Origin: Peptococcaceae bacterium BICA1-7
GTDB lineage: Bacteria; Bacillota; Desulfotomaculia; Desulfotomaculales; Desulfocucumaceae
NCBI GenBank assembly: GCA_000802095.1
Contig: JUEB01000004.1
Span: 1-64,000 of the forward strand
Length of the DNA: 64,000 nucleotides
Direction of reading: 5' to 3'
Part shown: one piece after another, positions 25,582-33,162 of the stretch
How the letters are laid out: each line of letters starts with the position of its first letter
Position numbering within the stretch: position 1 is the first letter of the stretch
Made by a program: the position numbers and the translations under genes
The notes under the pieces: generated by a model
Seen by the model: the letters and a program-made list of their open reading frames with translations, nothing else
What the model was told of the DNA's origin: nothing
Databases searched by the model: none

Positions 25582-25788
25582 TTGAGTATAAAAGTAAATG
25601 TAATTATTCAAAGAGAAGAAAACTGGTTTGTGGCCAAATGTATAGAGAATAGTGTAGCATCCCAGGGAAAAACAATTGAAGAAGCCCTGGAAAATCTTAA
25701 GGAAGCGCTAATTCTATATTTTGAAGGGGAGGTTCCGGAAATTGAGACCAGGCAAACTTTCCTTACAACCATAGAGGTAGCGATATAG
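25582..25788 (+). CDS. HicB-family antitoxin-like protein (orphan)
   Basis: This protein of 68 residues has the HicB/UPF0150 fold: KVNVIIQREENWFVAKCIENSVASQGKTIEEALENLKEAL. No HicA toxin gene is adjacent on either side, and there is no C-terminal DNA-binding extension. A GGGGAGG ribosome binding site is present. It may be a solitary antitoxin remnant or have another role. A stop-anchored repeat follows at 25,793-25,856. Confidence 0.7.
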   Translation: MSIKVNVIIQREENWFVAKCIENSVASQGKTIEEALENLKEALILYFEGEVPEIETRQTFLTTIEVAI

Positions 25789-25792
25789 AAAA

Positions 25793-25856
25793 TGCTAATT
25801 ATGAATGAAACTACTGTCGGAATTCAGAATCCAGAATCCAGAATGAGCGGATTCTA
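25793..25856 (+). repeat. stop-anchored repeat after hicB-like gene
   Basis: GCTAATTATGAATG is followed by CTGTCGGAATTCAG and the tandem octamer-like units AATCCAGAATCCAGAATG. The unit then abuts the stop codon of the convergent small transporter gene. Confidence 0.6.
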
Positions 25857-25857
25857 A

Positions 25858-26220
25858 CTACCGTGCCAGTATCCATACCCCCGAAAGTATCAAACCAGCT
25901 CCGAGGACATGTACTGCAGTAATGCTTTCCTTGAAATAAAGACCAGACACCAGGAACACCAGCAGAAATCCTGCTCCGGTCATGACTGGGTAGGCTATGC
26001 TGAGGTTTATCTTGCTTAATACAACGCTGTATGCTGCCAGGGCCAGTCCGAAAAGGGCCACCCCCCCAATGAGAAGGGGGTTTTTTATTGCCTGTATAAA
26101 GGCCTGCAAAAGCGCCCCCTGTTCCAAAATAATAGGGGTATTCCGCATGGCGGCCTTGATCATTATGTTAGCCCCGGCGTTTAATACTATCGCCGCTGTC
26201 AATACGAGATAGATCCGCAT
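25858..26220 (-). CDS. small EamA/SMR-type membrane transporter (ArnE-like)
   Basis: This protein of 120 residues has four predicted helices (residues 2-22, 39-62, 68-92, 98-118), with YSVVLSKINLSIAYPVMTGAGF being the typical SMR/ArnE signature. Members act as dimers, either as drug exporters or, in the ArnE/F group, as flippases of undecaprenyl-linked sugars. Because it lies between a GT-C transferase and a UbiA-type prenyltransferase, the flippase role is the more likely one. That is an inference from context. Confidence 0.75.
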   Translation of the reverse strand: MRIYLVLTAAIVLNAGANIMIKAAMRNTPIILEQGALLQAFIQAIKNPLLIGGVALFGLALAAYSVVLSKINLSIAYPVMTGAGFLLVFLVSGLYFKESITAVHVLGAGLILSGVWILAR

Positions 26221-26260
26221 CTCTTTCTCCTTGAGGTAAATGCCCTCACCTTTATGAATT

Positions 26261-26319
26261 TTGTCTCCTGTCTACCGTCTCCCGTCTCCCGTCTCCTGAC
26301 CGGAGGTATTACCCTTAAG
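26261..26319 (-). repeat. stop-anchored repeat behind the DUF362 gene
   Basis: Read with the gene on the minus strand: CTTAAGGGTAATACCTCCGG, then TCAGGAGACGGGAGACGGG and further GGAGAC units. The core starts 6 bases after the stop codon. Confidence 0.75.
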
Positions 26320-26325
26320 TCCGGC

Positions 26326-27399
26326 TTAGTACTTTCTGAACAACTCTCCCCACCCGGTCTGGGAAAAGGCAGTTATCCTGCTCCGCCCCACCGTTGGATA
26401 CCAGAAGAAGTCGTGGTAGACGTTGGAGGCGAAGGGGGCCCACACCATAAGGGGGCTGTGCAGAAGCATTTTTTCAAAGGGCTTTAAAAAGCCCTTTCTG
26501 ATCATCTGGTCTCCCCATATTACAAAGCTCCGGCTGGCCTTAAACTGAAAATTAACTCCGCTTATATCGTCTCCCACCAGATCAATGTTTTCCATCCTGG
26601 CGTTCCCCAGGCCCTTTTCATCGCATATCCTCAGGTAGGGAATGGACATGGGGTCCATGCCCATCATTTTTGCAGCCACTGCGTCTATGGCCACTGAGTC
26701 CCCTGAGGCCAGTATATAGTCTTTTATATGAGGAATCATGGTCCGGGGCCCGGCCCCGTCACCGGCCACCGTGCCGTCCATGACCGCGAAAATGCCGCTG
26801 TGTATTTCCTTTTGAAGAATCATCAGATCTACCAGTGTTTCATGCATATATTTGTGGCAGTAGTGTCTGACTTCTTTTAAGAGTCCTCCGAAGGAGTTTT
26901 TAATGGCCCCGGTGGTGATGCTGTGGCCGTGTGTTTTTACCGTGGGCAGGTGGAGAACATTTTTGCCCAGAAACATTTTGGGTATAAGTATTCCTTCGGG
27001 GAAAATACTGTCCAGCACCATAAGCTTTGCCTTGGGCTTAAATACCACCCACTCCACCTCCGGCAGCGGGGTAAAGCTCAGGCCGTATTTATTCAGCACC
27101 GGCATCCACTTATTGTTTATAGCGCCCTTTATGGGGTTGGTCACCACGGTTTTGTTTTCCACGGGCAAAAGGGACTCTTTGCTGTAGCCGTCCTCTGTCA
27201 GTGTTTTAACCACTCCCTCCAGCTGCCAGGGCTGGGAGGAGCAGGCCGGAAAGTACTTGGTCCAGGAAAGGTTCAGCTTTATTACAGTATCCCTTTCCCT
27301 GGGCAGGAATTTGCTGTAGTCCGCCAGGCTCATCAGCCTTTGGTAATCTGACAAAACAGCTTCAGGTGAAGTCTTCAGTACGGAAACTTTAGAACGCAT
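26326..27399 (-). CDS. DUF362-domain protein
   Basis: This soluble protein of 357 residues has a DUF362 domain, recognisable by VIKLNLSWTKYFPACSSQP, LHLPTVKTHGHSITTGAIKNSFGGLL and the conserved AVMDGTVAGDGAGPR and DSVAIDAVAAKMMGMDP. There are no ferredoxin-type cysteine clusters. The family's reaction is not established. Its place between the transporter and the prenyltransferase suggests a link to the lipid-linked sugar made here, but this is only positional. Confidence 0.75.
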   Translation of the reverse strand: MRSKVSVLKTSPEAVLSDYQRLMSLADYSKFLPRERDTVIKLNLSWTKYFPACSSQPWQLEGVVKTLTEDGYSKESLLPVENKTVVTNPIKGAINNKWMPVLNKYGLSFTPLPEVEWVVFKPKAKLMVLDSIFPEGILIPKMFLGKNVLHLPTVKTHGHSITTGAIKNSFGGLLKEVRHYCHKYMHETLVDLMILQKEIHSGIFAVMDGTVAGDGAGPRTMIPHIKDYILASGDSVAIDAVAAKMMGMDPMSIPYLRICDEKGLGNARMENIDLVGDDISGVNFQFKASRSFVIWGDQMIRKGFLKPFEKMLLHSPLMVWAPFASNVYHDFFWYPTVGRSRITAFSQTGWGELFRKY

Positions 27400-27460
27400 C
27401 GCTAACCTCCGGTTTTTTCCTAATACTGTATAGGTGGGATTCTCTTTTTTGAAAGTCTCC

Positions 27461-27622
27461 GGTCAGGAGACTACTCAATAGTATTACCCCGGGTCAGGAG
27501 ACAGAAGTCAGTAGATAGAATGGTATTAGACATATGTCCCTCTGTGTAGAAAAAGTATGGAATGCATGCCCATTCTGAATTCTGTATTCTGACTCCTGAC
27601 CGTGAAGAAATGCCCATAAGCA
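27461..27622. repeat. pair of stop-anchored repeat units
   Basis: GGTCAGGAGACT with core CTCAATAGTATTACCCCGGG and GTCAGGAGACAG lies at 27,461-27,515. The opposite orientation follows at 27,570-27,621 (TTCTGACTCCTGACCG, then AAGAAATGCCCATAAGC), ending 4 bases before the stop of the UbiA gene. The two face each other. Confidence 0.75.
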
Positions 27623-27625
27623 TAT

Positions 27626-28474
27626 TTAGTATAAGTTAATAAACGCTGCCCCCATCCACAGCGCCAGGCTTATTTGCAGGGGGCGGTCCTTGATCACTAT
27701 CTCTTCGGGGCTGCCCCCGGAATTGTCCGCATAAACCAGGTAAAGGTAGCGGAAGAGGCCGAATAGCACAAAGGGGACTGATAAAAAAGAACTCAGGCTC
27801 TGGCCGTACTTAAAGGTATAAAGAAAATACGATACTATGGTCGATGTGGTGACTATGGATATCATTTGATCCAGCAGTGGCAACGGGTATGAGTCCAGGG
27901 AGACTCTATGGCTGTTGGCGTTTCCTCCCAGCACTATTTTCTCGCTTCTTCTTTTGCCCAGGGCCAGGAAAAGGGCCAGGAAAAAGGTGCACATTACCGC
28001 CCAGGGGGAAAGGTATATATCTATAACCTCGGTTCCGGCCACCACCCTGAGCACAAAACCGGTTGCTATGGTGAACACATCAAGTATAATTATGTTTTTA
28101 AGATAAAAAGAATAGAGTATCATCAATGCAAAGTATGCTGTTGTAATAATTCCTAGTGCCGATGACAGGGCAAAGGCCGAGTACAGCGCTGCTGCCGAAA
28201 CCAATACCGCAACCGTGGCTGCCCCCCTGACAGTGATCATTCCGGCAGCCAGTGGCCTGTTTTTTTTCCGGGGGTGGTTCCTGTCCTTATCAATGTCAAC
28301 TATATCATTGATAAGATAAACGGCTCCGCTAATCAGGCAGAACACCAGAAAACCTACGGTTACCTTGGCAAGCATGGATATATTCAGCAAGTTCCCGGAA
28401 AAAACTATTCCCACAAAAACAAAAAAGTTCTTGATAAACTGCTTTGGCCGCATGGAAGTCAGATAGTATAGCAC
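27626..28474 (-). CDS. UbiA-family prenyltransferase (decaprenyl-phosphate phosphoribosyltransferase-like)
   Basis: This integral membrane protein of 282 residues has about eight helices and the two Asp-rich motifs of UbiA enzymes: NDIVDIDKDRNHPRKKNRPLAAG (N-D-x-x-D-x-x-x-D, about residue 57) and a second one near DNSGG. The start MRPKQFIKNFFVF and the first motif match the DPPR-synthase branch, which joins phosphoribosyl pyrophosphate to a polyprenyl phosphate. It could supply a lipid-linked pentose for the GT-C transferase nearby. Confidence 0.8.
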   Translation of the reverse strand: MLYYLTSMRPKQFIKNFFVFVGIVFSGNLLNISMLAKVTVGFLVFCLISGAVYLINDIVDIDKDRNHPRKKNRPLAAGMITVRGAATVAVLVSAAALYSAFALSSALGIITTAYFALMILYSFYLKNIIILDVFTIATGFVLRVVAGTEVIDIYLSPWAVMCTFFLALFLALGKRRSEKIVLGGNANSHRVSLDSYPLPLLDQMISIVTTSTIVSYFLYTFKYGQSLSSFLSVPFVLFGLFRYLYLVYADNSGGSPEEIVIKDRPLQISLALWMGAAFINLY

Positions 28475-28737
28475 TGCCCACAGCCTTTCCTTTTATGAGT
28501 ATTTTGTTATAGTTCCCCGAGGTCGTAAAAATAGGCCAACTAAATTTTTTTCGACGGGAAAGACAAAAATTCCTTTAACAGTTAAAGGTGCTTGAATTCC
28601 AGGTCATTCTTTTAAGCCAATTCCGGGCAGAGCAAGATTTTCTGTATAAGGATTATAATGCGGGCTGGAGGAGTGTGAAAAATTGTGGTAAAATGTTTGA
28701 AGGTTTAATATAGCTTGTCAAACGGGATGTCTCCGGT
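28475..28737. other. divergent intergenic region
   Basis: This 263-bp spacer lies between the leftward UbiA operon and the rightward WecG gene. It contains T-rich and A-rich patches and a TGGTAAAAT -10-like box near 28,686 on the plus strand, but no convincing -35. I see no ORF or repeat. Confidence 0.4.
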
Positions 28738-29529
28738 ATGAGAAATGCATCATGTCCGGGTGCTCCGGCTGAAAGGTATGAGGAAGTGAGGATAAAGCTT
28801 CTGGGGGCTTTTATTGACGGGCTGACTCTGGATCAGTTTACGGAGCGGATAGCCTTTTTTATTGAGAGATGCCGTTCCTGTTTTATAATAACCCTTAATC
28901 CCGAGCTGCTTTACCGGTCACAAAGAGAAAGGTCCCTGATGGATATAGTAAACCGGGCGGATCTTGTTACTGCCGACGGTGTGGGCATAGTATGGGCCTC
29001 CCGTACAGCCGGGCAGCCCGTTCCTGAAAGAGTCACCGGAATCGACCTGATGATGCGGCTTCTGCAAAGTGCAGCCAGTCATGGCTGGAGGGTGTTTTTC
29101 CTGGGGTCCTACCCCGGTGTTGCCGAATCAGCCTCTAAAAGGGCTGTTGAGCTGTTCCCGGGGCTGCAGGTGGCCGGATCTTACCACGGTTTTTTTTCAC
29201 AGGAACAAAACTGCCAGGTAGTGGAATTGATTGTGGGCTCAAAAACCCAACTTCTCCTGGTAGCTCTGGGCGCGCCGCTGCAGGAGAAATGGATTGCGGC
29301 CAATTTAAGCTCTCTGGGGAATATAGCAGCCGTTGGCGTGGGAGGCAGCCTCGATGTTTTATCAGGCAATGTGCGGAGGGCCCCCCGGTGGATGGTGAGA
29401 ACGAACCTGGAGTGGCTGGGGAGGCTCCTGATGGAGCCCAGTCGCTGGAAACGCATGCTGGTGTTGCCAAAATTTATGGCGCTGGTGCTGGTGAAATATA
29501 AAATTGGCAAATATTTAGTCTCAAAATAG
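28738..29529 (+). CDS. WecG/TagA/CpsF-family glycosyltransferase
   Basis: This GT26 protein of 263 residues has the family marks TLNPELLYRSQRERSLMDIV, RADLVTADGVGIVWASR, GWRVFFLGSYPGVAE, LLLVALGAPLQEKWI and GVGGSLDVLSG. It adds ManNAc or a related sugar to GlcNAc-diphospho-undecaprenol, the second step of wall-polymer linkage-unit synthesis after the WecA/TagO-like enzyme at 38.6 kb. The ATG gives a 16-residue extra N-terminus; a GTG at 28,786 (VRIKLLGAF) fits the family length as well. CsaB follows, an arrangement typical of SLH-anchoring organisms. Confidence 0.9.
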   Translation: MRNASCPGAPAERYEEVRIKLLGAFIDGLTLDQFTERIAFFIERCRSCFIITLNPELLYRSQRERSLMDIVNRADLVTADGVGIVWASRTAGQPVPERVTGIDLMMRLLQSAASHGWRVFFLGSYPGVAESASKRAVELFPGLQVAGSYHGFFSQEQNCQVVELIVGSKTQLLLVALGAPLQEKWIAANLSSLGNIAAVGVGGSLDVLSGNVRRAPRWMVRTNLEWLGRLLMEPSRWKRMLVLPKFMALVLVKYKIGKYLVSK

Positions 29530-29555
29530 TGTTGCAATAGATTTAATATAGAGGA

Positions 29556-29690
29556 AAAGGGACACACCACAGCGGAAAGGGGACACACCTGCTGAAGCTG
29601 AGGTATTCCTTTGGGAACAGGAATGTCCCCGATCGGTATAATGTTCCCGATCGGTATGGCTTTGGGGGACGGAGGAATGTCCCCAACAGG
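29556..29690 (+). repeat. GGGGACACACC-family repeat after wecG
   Basis: The stretch contains GGGACACACC twice, GCTGAAGCTGAGGTATTCC, two CCCGATCGGTAT units and GGAATGTCCCC twice. The same elements in the same order recur after hpf at 48,059-48,265. Both copies start within 30 bases of a stop codon on the same strand. Confidence 0.8.
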
Positions 29691-29820
29691 AGTAATCTAA
29701 ATAACGGGTGAGAGATACCCTAAACAGGCCCGGATAAAAACCCTATGCGGCCTGGAAAGCAAACAAGCCGGAAAGCCCGCTTGCCGGTCTCTGACACTGT
29801 TCTATCGGGGGATACTTAAA

Positions 29821-30915
29821 ATGCCCAGGGTAGTAATTTCCGGGTATCACGGTTTTAAAAACAACGGTGATGAAGCCATGCTCTACGCCATGCTTAAGGC
29901 GCTGGATCAAAGAATCCAGGGCCTTGAGGTCGTTGTGCTGTCCAAAAACCCTGTTGAGACCCAGGATTTTTTTGGTGTGAGGGCTGTACCCAGGCATGAT
30001 TTACGAACCATTATCGGAGAGATCCGGGGCGCCGACCTGCTTATCAGCGGGGGAGGGGGTCTTTTGCAGGATGTCACCGGCCCCAACAGCATTTTGTATT
30101 ACCTTGGCATAGTATCCCTGGCCAAAATGATGAAAAAGCCTGTTTTCTTTTACGGGCAGGGCATAGGTCCGATTGAGACCCTTCTGGGAAGGACTATGAT
30201 GAGACTGGTGGCCAACCGGGTTGATGTGATTACCGTCAGAGACCGGGAGTCCAGTGATGAGCTTTGCAATCTCGGGGTTGTCCGGCCGTTGGTGGAGGTA
30301 ACCGCAGATCCTGCCCTGGGTCTTGATACAGCTGAGATAGATCCCGGCCCGGGTATTGCTATATTGAATGGCGCCGGCATTCCCACCGGAGACGGCCTGG
30401 TTGGGGTTTCCGTGCGGGGATGGAAGGGGCAAAGCGCTTATAAAACTGTAATAGCCAGGACCTGTGATGACTTGATTGGGAAAGGCAGGAATGTGGTTTT
30501 CCTGCCCATGCACTATCCCGAGGATGTGGCTGCCAGTAAGGAAATAGCGGCAATGATGAAGAATAGTCCCTTTATTGTAGAGAGGCAGCTCAATTTTAAA
30601 GATATGCTGTCATTAATGAAGCAAACCAGCCTTATAGTCGGTATGCGCCTCCATTTTCTTATCTTCGGCTCTCTTTTAAATATACCGATGGTGGGAATAT
30701 CCTATGACCCCAAGGTGGACAGGTTTTTAAGGCTGGCCGATATGCCTTCCGGCGGCACAGTGGAAAACCTTGATTACCAGGAGTTTTCCGCCTGTATAGA
30801 AATGGTTTCAGCCTCAACCGGAGAGTTAAAGGAAAGGCTGGCCCGAAAGGTGGCGCTGCTAAGGCAGGAGGCACTGCGCGGGGCTGACCTGGTGGAAAAA
30901 ATGCTAAAGGGCTAA
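29821..30915 (+). CDS. csaB: polysaccharide pyruvyl transferase CsaB
   Basis: This pyruvyl transferase of 364 residues has a GT-B-like layout: VVISGYHGFKNNGDEAML, then GADLLISGGGGLLQDVTGP, FFYGQGIGPIE, and the C-terminal VGMRLHFLIFGSLLNIPMVGISYDPKV. CsaB transfers pyruvate from PEP to ManNAc in the secondary cell-wall polymer, creating the ligand recognised by SLH domains. An SLH protein encoded at 57.7-59.6 kb is an obvious client. The ATG follows GGGGATACTTAAA; the ribosome binding site is weak. Confidence 0.92.
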   Translation: MPRVVISGYHGFKNNGDEAMLYAMLKALDQRIQGLEVVVLSKNPVETQDFFGVRAVPRHDLRTIIGEIRGADLLISGGGGLLQDVTGPNSILYYLGIVSLAKMMKKPVFFYGQGIGPIETLLGRTMMRLVANRVDVITVRDRESSDELCNLGVVRPLVEVTADPALGLDTAEIDPGPGIAILNGAGIPTGDGLVGVSVRGWKGQSAYKTVIARTCDDLIGKGRNVVFLPMHYPEDVAASKEIAAMMKNSPFIVERQLNFKDMLSLMKQTSLIVGMRLHFLIFGSLLNIPMVGISYDPKVDRFLRLADMPSGGTVENLDYQEFSACIEMVSASTGELKERLARKVALLRQEALRGADLVEKMLKG

Positions 30916-31096
30916 TATCTTTGGTCGGAATCCAGAATTCCGAATCCAGAATGGTCAAGGCATTCCTTTGCGGCAGCAAGGAAGAATTGGTCCTGCATTG
31001 ATATAAGCTGTTTCCGACCCTAAAATATGGCAAGAGAAACTTCTGAATTCTGGATTCTGACTCCTGTATTCAGACCGGAAAGTAATACCTGTAAGC
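30911..31096. repeat. facing stop-anchored repeat units after csaB
   Basis: The first unit overlaps the csaB stop codon (GCTAATATCTTTGGTCGG, then AATCCAGAATTCCGAATCC). The second is in the opposite orientation (CTGAATTCTGGATTCTGACT, CAGACCGGAAAGTAATACC, TGTAAGC). No gene lies between them. Confidence 0.75.
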
Positions 31097-31149
31097 CGTT
31101 GTGGAACTTTTTTTTAATTGTTTCGTCATAGTTATGAGAGGAGCTTTTT

Positions 31150-31620
31150 ATGAGGCTTAAGAAGAACCGGATTTTTGTTGTTATTGCGGTTTCTTTGGGA
31201 ATATTGCTTCTGGGGTCGGCATTGGCCGCGGCTGCAGGGGGTGAGCCCGGCAGCGTGGATGACCCACTGGTGACGCGCAGCTTTGTGGAGTCCCAGGTGA
31301 ACTCCATGGTTGCGGGCAGTGTTGATGAGGCCGTTAAGACATCTGTCGAAAAGTATACCAAGTGGCAGGTGATGGATCTCGCTCCCGGTCAGCGGCTGGA
31401 GGCCAAAGCAGGGACCGAGCTGATTGTGCGGGCCGGTAAAACTGAGCTGGTGGACCCGGTGGGCAGCGGTGTTCCGGATGTTACCGCAGGGACTAATATA
31501 ACCGTGGGAAAAGTTTTGGCCCTCGATCATCTTTTGATCATACCCCGGACGGACGGGAGGGGCATAAAGGCCCTGTCCAAAACAATTGTCATGTACAAGG
31601 GGGAAGTTGAGGTCAAATAG
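31150..31620 (+). CDS. secreted or membrane-tethered protein of unknown function
   Basis: This protein of 156 residues has a signal-peptide-like N-terminus (MRLKKNR then IFVVIAVSLGILLLGSALAAAAGG, likely cut after AAA). The mature part has an amphipathic segment (FVESQVNSMVAGSVDEAVKTSVEKY) and a beta-rich end containing a clear G-T-N-I-T-V-G pattern. I do not recognise a domain. It is 37 bp upstream of the LCP gene on the same strand and has a good GAGAGGAG ribosome binding site, so it probably works with polymer attachment outside the membrane. Confidence 0.65.
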   Translation: MRLKKNRIFVVIAVSLGILLLGSALAAAAGGEPGSVDDPLVTRSFVESQVNSMVAGSVDEAVKTSVEKYTKWQVMDLAPGQRLEAKAGTELIVRAGKTELVDPVGSGVPDVTAGTNITVGKVLALDHLLIIPRTDGRGIKALSKTIVMYKGEVEVK

Positions 31621-31656
31621 CAGCATCTAATCGGCTTCACTGAAAGAGGTGTTTTT

Positions 31657-32943
31657 TTGAGGAGATCTGGATACAAACTCAAAAACAGGGCAAGGCTTGT
31701 TTTTGTTGTGGTTCTTTCGCTAACTCTACTGGCGGGCGGGGGTCTGTATGCCCTTGGGTTTTTTGACGAAGCTCTTTATAATGCCAGAATTATCGATACC
31801 CTTCCGGAGTCCAAGGATAATGTGGTAGAGCGGATAAATATACTGGCGCTGGGTGTGGATGCCCGTAAGGGCGAGGATATGGCCCGGACCGACACAATGA
31901 TGATGCTCAGTGTGGATACCGAAAAAAATCTGATGTCGGTGCTTTCCATACCCCGGGATACCCGGGTGTATATACCCGGGCACGGGTATGATAAAATAAA
32001 CAGCGCCACTCTTTACGGAGGCCCTGAACTGGCCATGAAGACCGTGTCGGACCTGTTGGGGATTCGTATAAGCAAATACGTTTTGACTGATTTCAAGGGG
32101 TTCGAGGATATAGTGGACTCCCTGGGCGGGGTAACCATAGACATTAAGCAGAGGATGTATCACTATGATCCCCAGGACGGAGGGATGTATACTATCGACC
32201 TCAGGCCGGGGGAGCAGCGCCTTGACGGCAAAAAGGCCCTTCAGTACGTTCGCTACCGGGGCTATGCCCTGGGAGACATTGACCGGACCGAGCAGCAGCA
32301 GAAGTTCCTTTCCGCCCTGGCCCGGGAGGCCCTGCAGCCTTCCACCGTGGCTAAGCTGCCCTCCCTGGCAGTCAGTATATACAAGGCGGTGGACACAAAC
32401 TTAAGCCTTACCGAGATGACCAGGCTGGCCCGGTCCGGCAGTAAGCTGACCAATGCCAATATTGTATCCCAGACCCTTCCCGGTAAGTTTCTCGATCTTG
32501 ACGGGGGAAGTTACTGGGAGGTGGAACCCAGCGAGGCCCGTGCCGTTATTGCCGGCATATTGGAAGGGCGTGCCGCAGACAAGGTTGTGCTTGGAACCAA
32601 GACAGTTAATACAGGTAATGGGCTGCCAGCCGAAGGGTTAGAGACCGGCGGGGTTATTCCCCCTCAATCCGGCCAGGAGAGTAATGTGAAAAGTAATTCC
32701 GGCGGCAAAGCGGTGCTGCCGGGGACGAATAACGGGACAGGCAGTAAAAAGCCTCAGGCCGGCGCTTCCGGTGACGTCAGCAAAACAGGAGGCAGTAAGA
32801 GCGGAAGCACCAGTACAACCACTGTAAAAACCCCCAAGAGTACCAAGGTGACCCAGCCACCGGCCTCTATGATTGTCCCGGGAACTATACAGGAGGAAGA
32901 ATCCGATAGTGGGGCCAGTGTGACTATTAAGCCGAGAGGCTAG
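31657..32943 (+). CDS. LytR-CpsA-Psr family wall-polymer ligase
   Basis: This membrane-anchored protein of 428 residues has one N-terminal helix (residues 13-34). The LCP domain (about 60-235) carries the pyrophosphate-binding Arg/Asp residues: ARTDTMMMLSVD, SIPRDTRVYIPG and ALQYVRYRGYALGDIDRTEQQ. A Ser/Thr/Gly/Lys-rich low-complexity tail (about 330-410) follows and probably spans the wall. LCP enzymes move polyprenyl-diphosphate-linked polymers to peptidoglycan, the final step for the secondary wall polymer built by the genes around it. The start is a TTG behind AGAGGTG. Confidence 0.9.
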   Translation: MRRSGYKLKNRARLVFVVVLSLTLLAGGGLYALGFFDEALYNARIIDTLPESKDNVVERINILALGVDARKGEDMARTDTMMMLSVDTEKNLMSVLSIPRDTRVYIPGHGYDKINSATLYGGPELAMKTVSDLLGIRISKYVLTDFKGFEDIVDSLGGVTIDIKQRMYHYDPQDGGMYTIDLRPGEQRLDGKKALQYVRYRGYALGDIDRTEQQQKFLSALAREALQPSTVAKLPSLAVSIYKAVDTNLSLTEMTRLARSGSKLTNANIVSQTLPGKFLDLDGGSYWEVEPSEARAVIAGILEGRAADKVVLGTKTVNTGNGLPAEGLETGGVIPPQSGQESNVKSNSGGKAVLPGTNNGTGSKKPQAGASGDVSKTGGSKSGSTSTTTVKTPKSTKVTQPPASMIVPGTIQEEESDSGASVTIKPRG

Positions 32944-32946
32944 GAT

Positions 32947-33162
32947 GAGCTTAAGGGCCGGTTTTAACGGTCTGAATTCAGAATTCAGAAGCCAGGAGTC
33001 AGAATAATAAGGTAAAAAGGTTTGAATCCCTGGTCCTATAAAAAGTCGGTTTATGTTTTATTGAAAATAGTAAGCCTGCAGCTTTGCTGCAGGCTTGAAT
33101 TTTTTTATATTCTGGATTCTGGCTCCTGGCTTCTGACTTCCGACCGGGAATGGTTACTTATC
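32947..33162. repeat. facing stop-anchored repeat units around a terminator
   Basis: A unit in gene direction follows the LCP stop (GAGCTTAAGGGCCGG, ACGGTCTGAATTCAG, AGCCAGGAGTCAGAATA). The opposite unit (GGCTCCTGGCTTCTGACTTC, GACCGGGAATGGTTACTTA) overlaps the last codons of the convergent ligase gene. The terminator hairpin lies midway. Confidence 0.75.
33072..33106 (+). terminator. rho-independent terminator of the CsaB/LCP unit
   Basis: A 10-bp stem (AAGCCTGCAG and its complement) with a 5-base loop is followed by GAATTTTTTT. It ends the rightward transcript. Confidence 0.85.

Noticed and set aside
25789-25857. HicA toxin partner for the HicB-like protein
   Set aside because: No ORF of the right size or with the HicA dsRBD-like sequence lies on either side.
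31020-31626. Minus-strand ORFs opposite the exported protein gene
   Set aside because: They are shadows of the plus-strand frame, which has a signal peptide and a good ribosome binding site.
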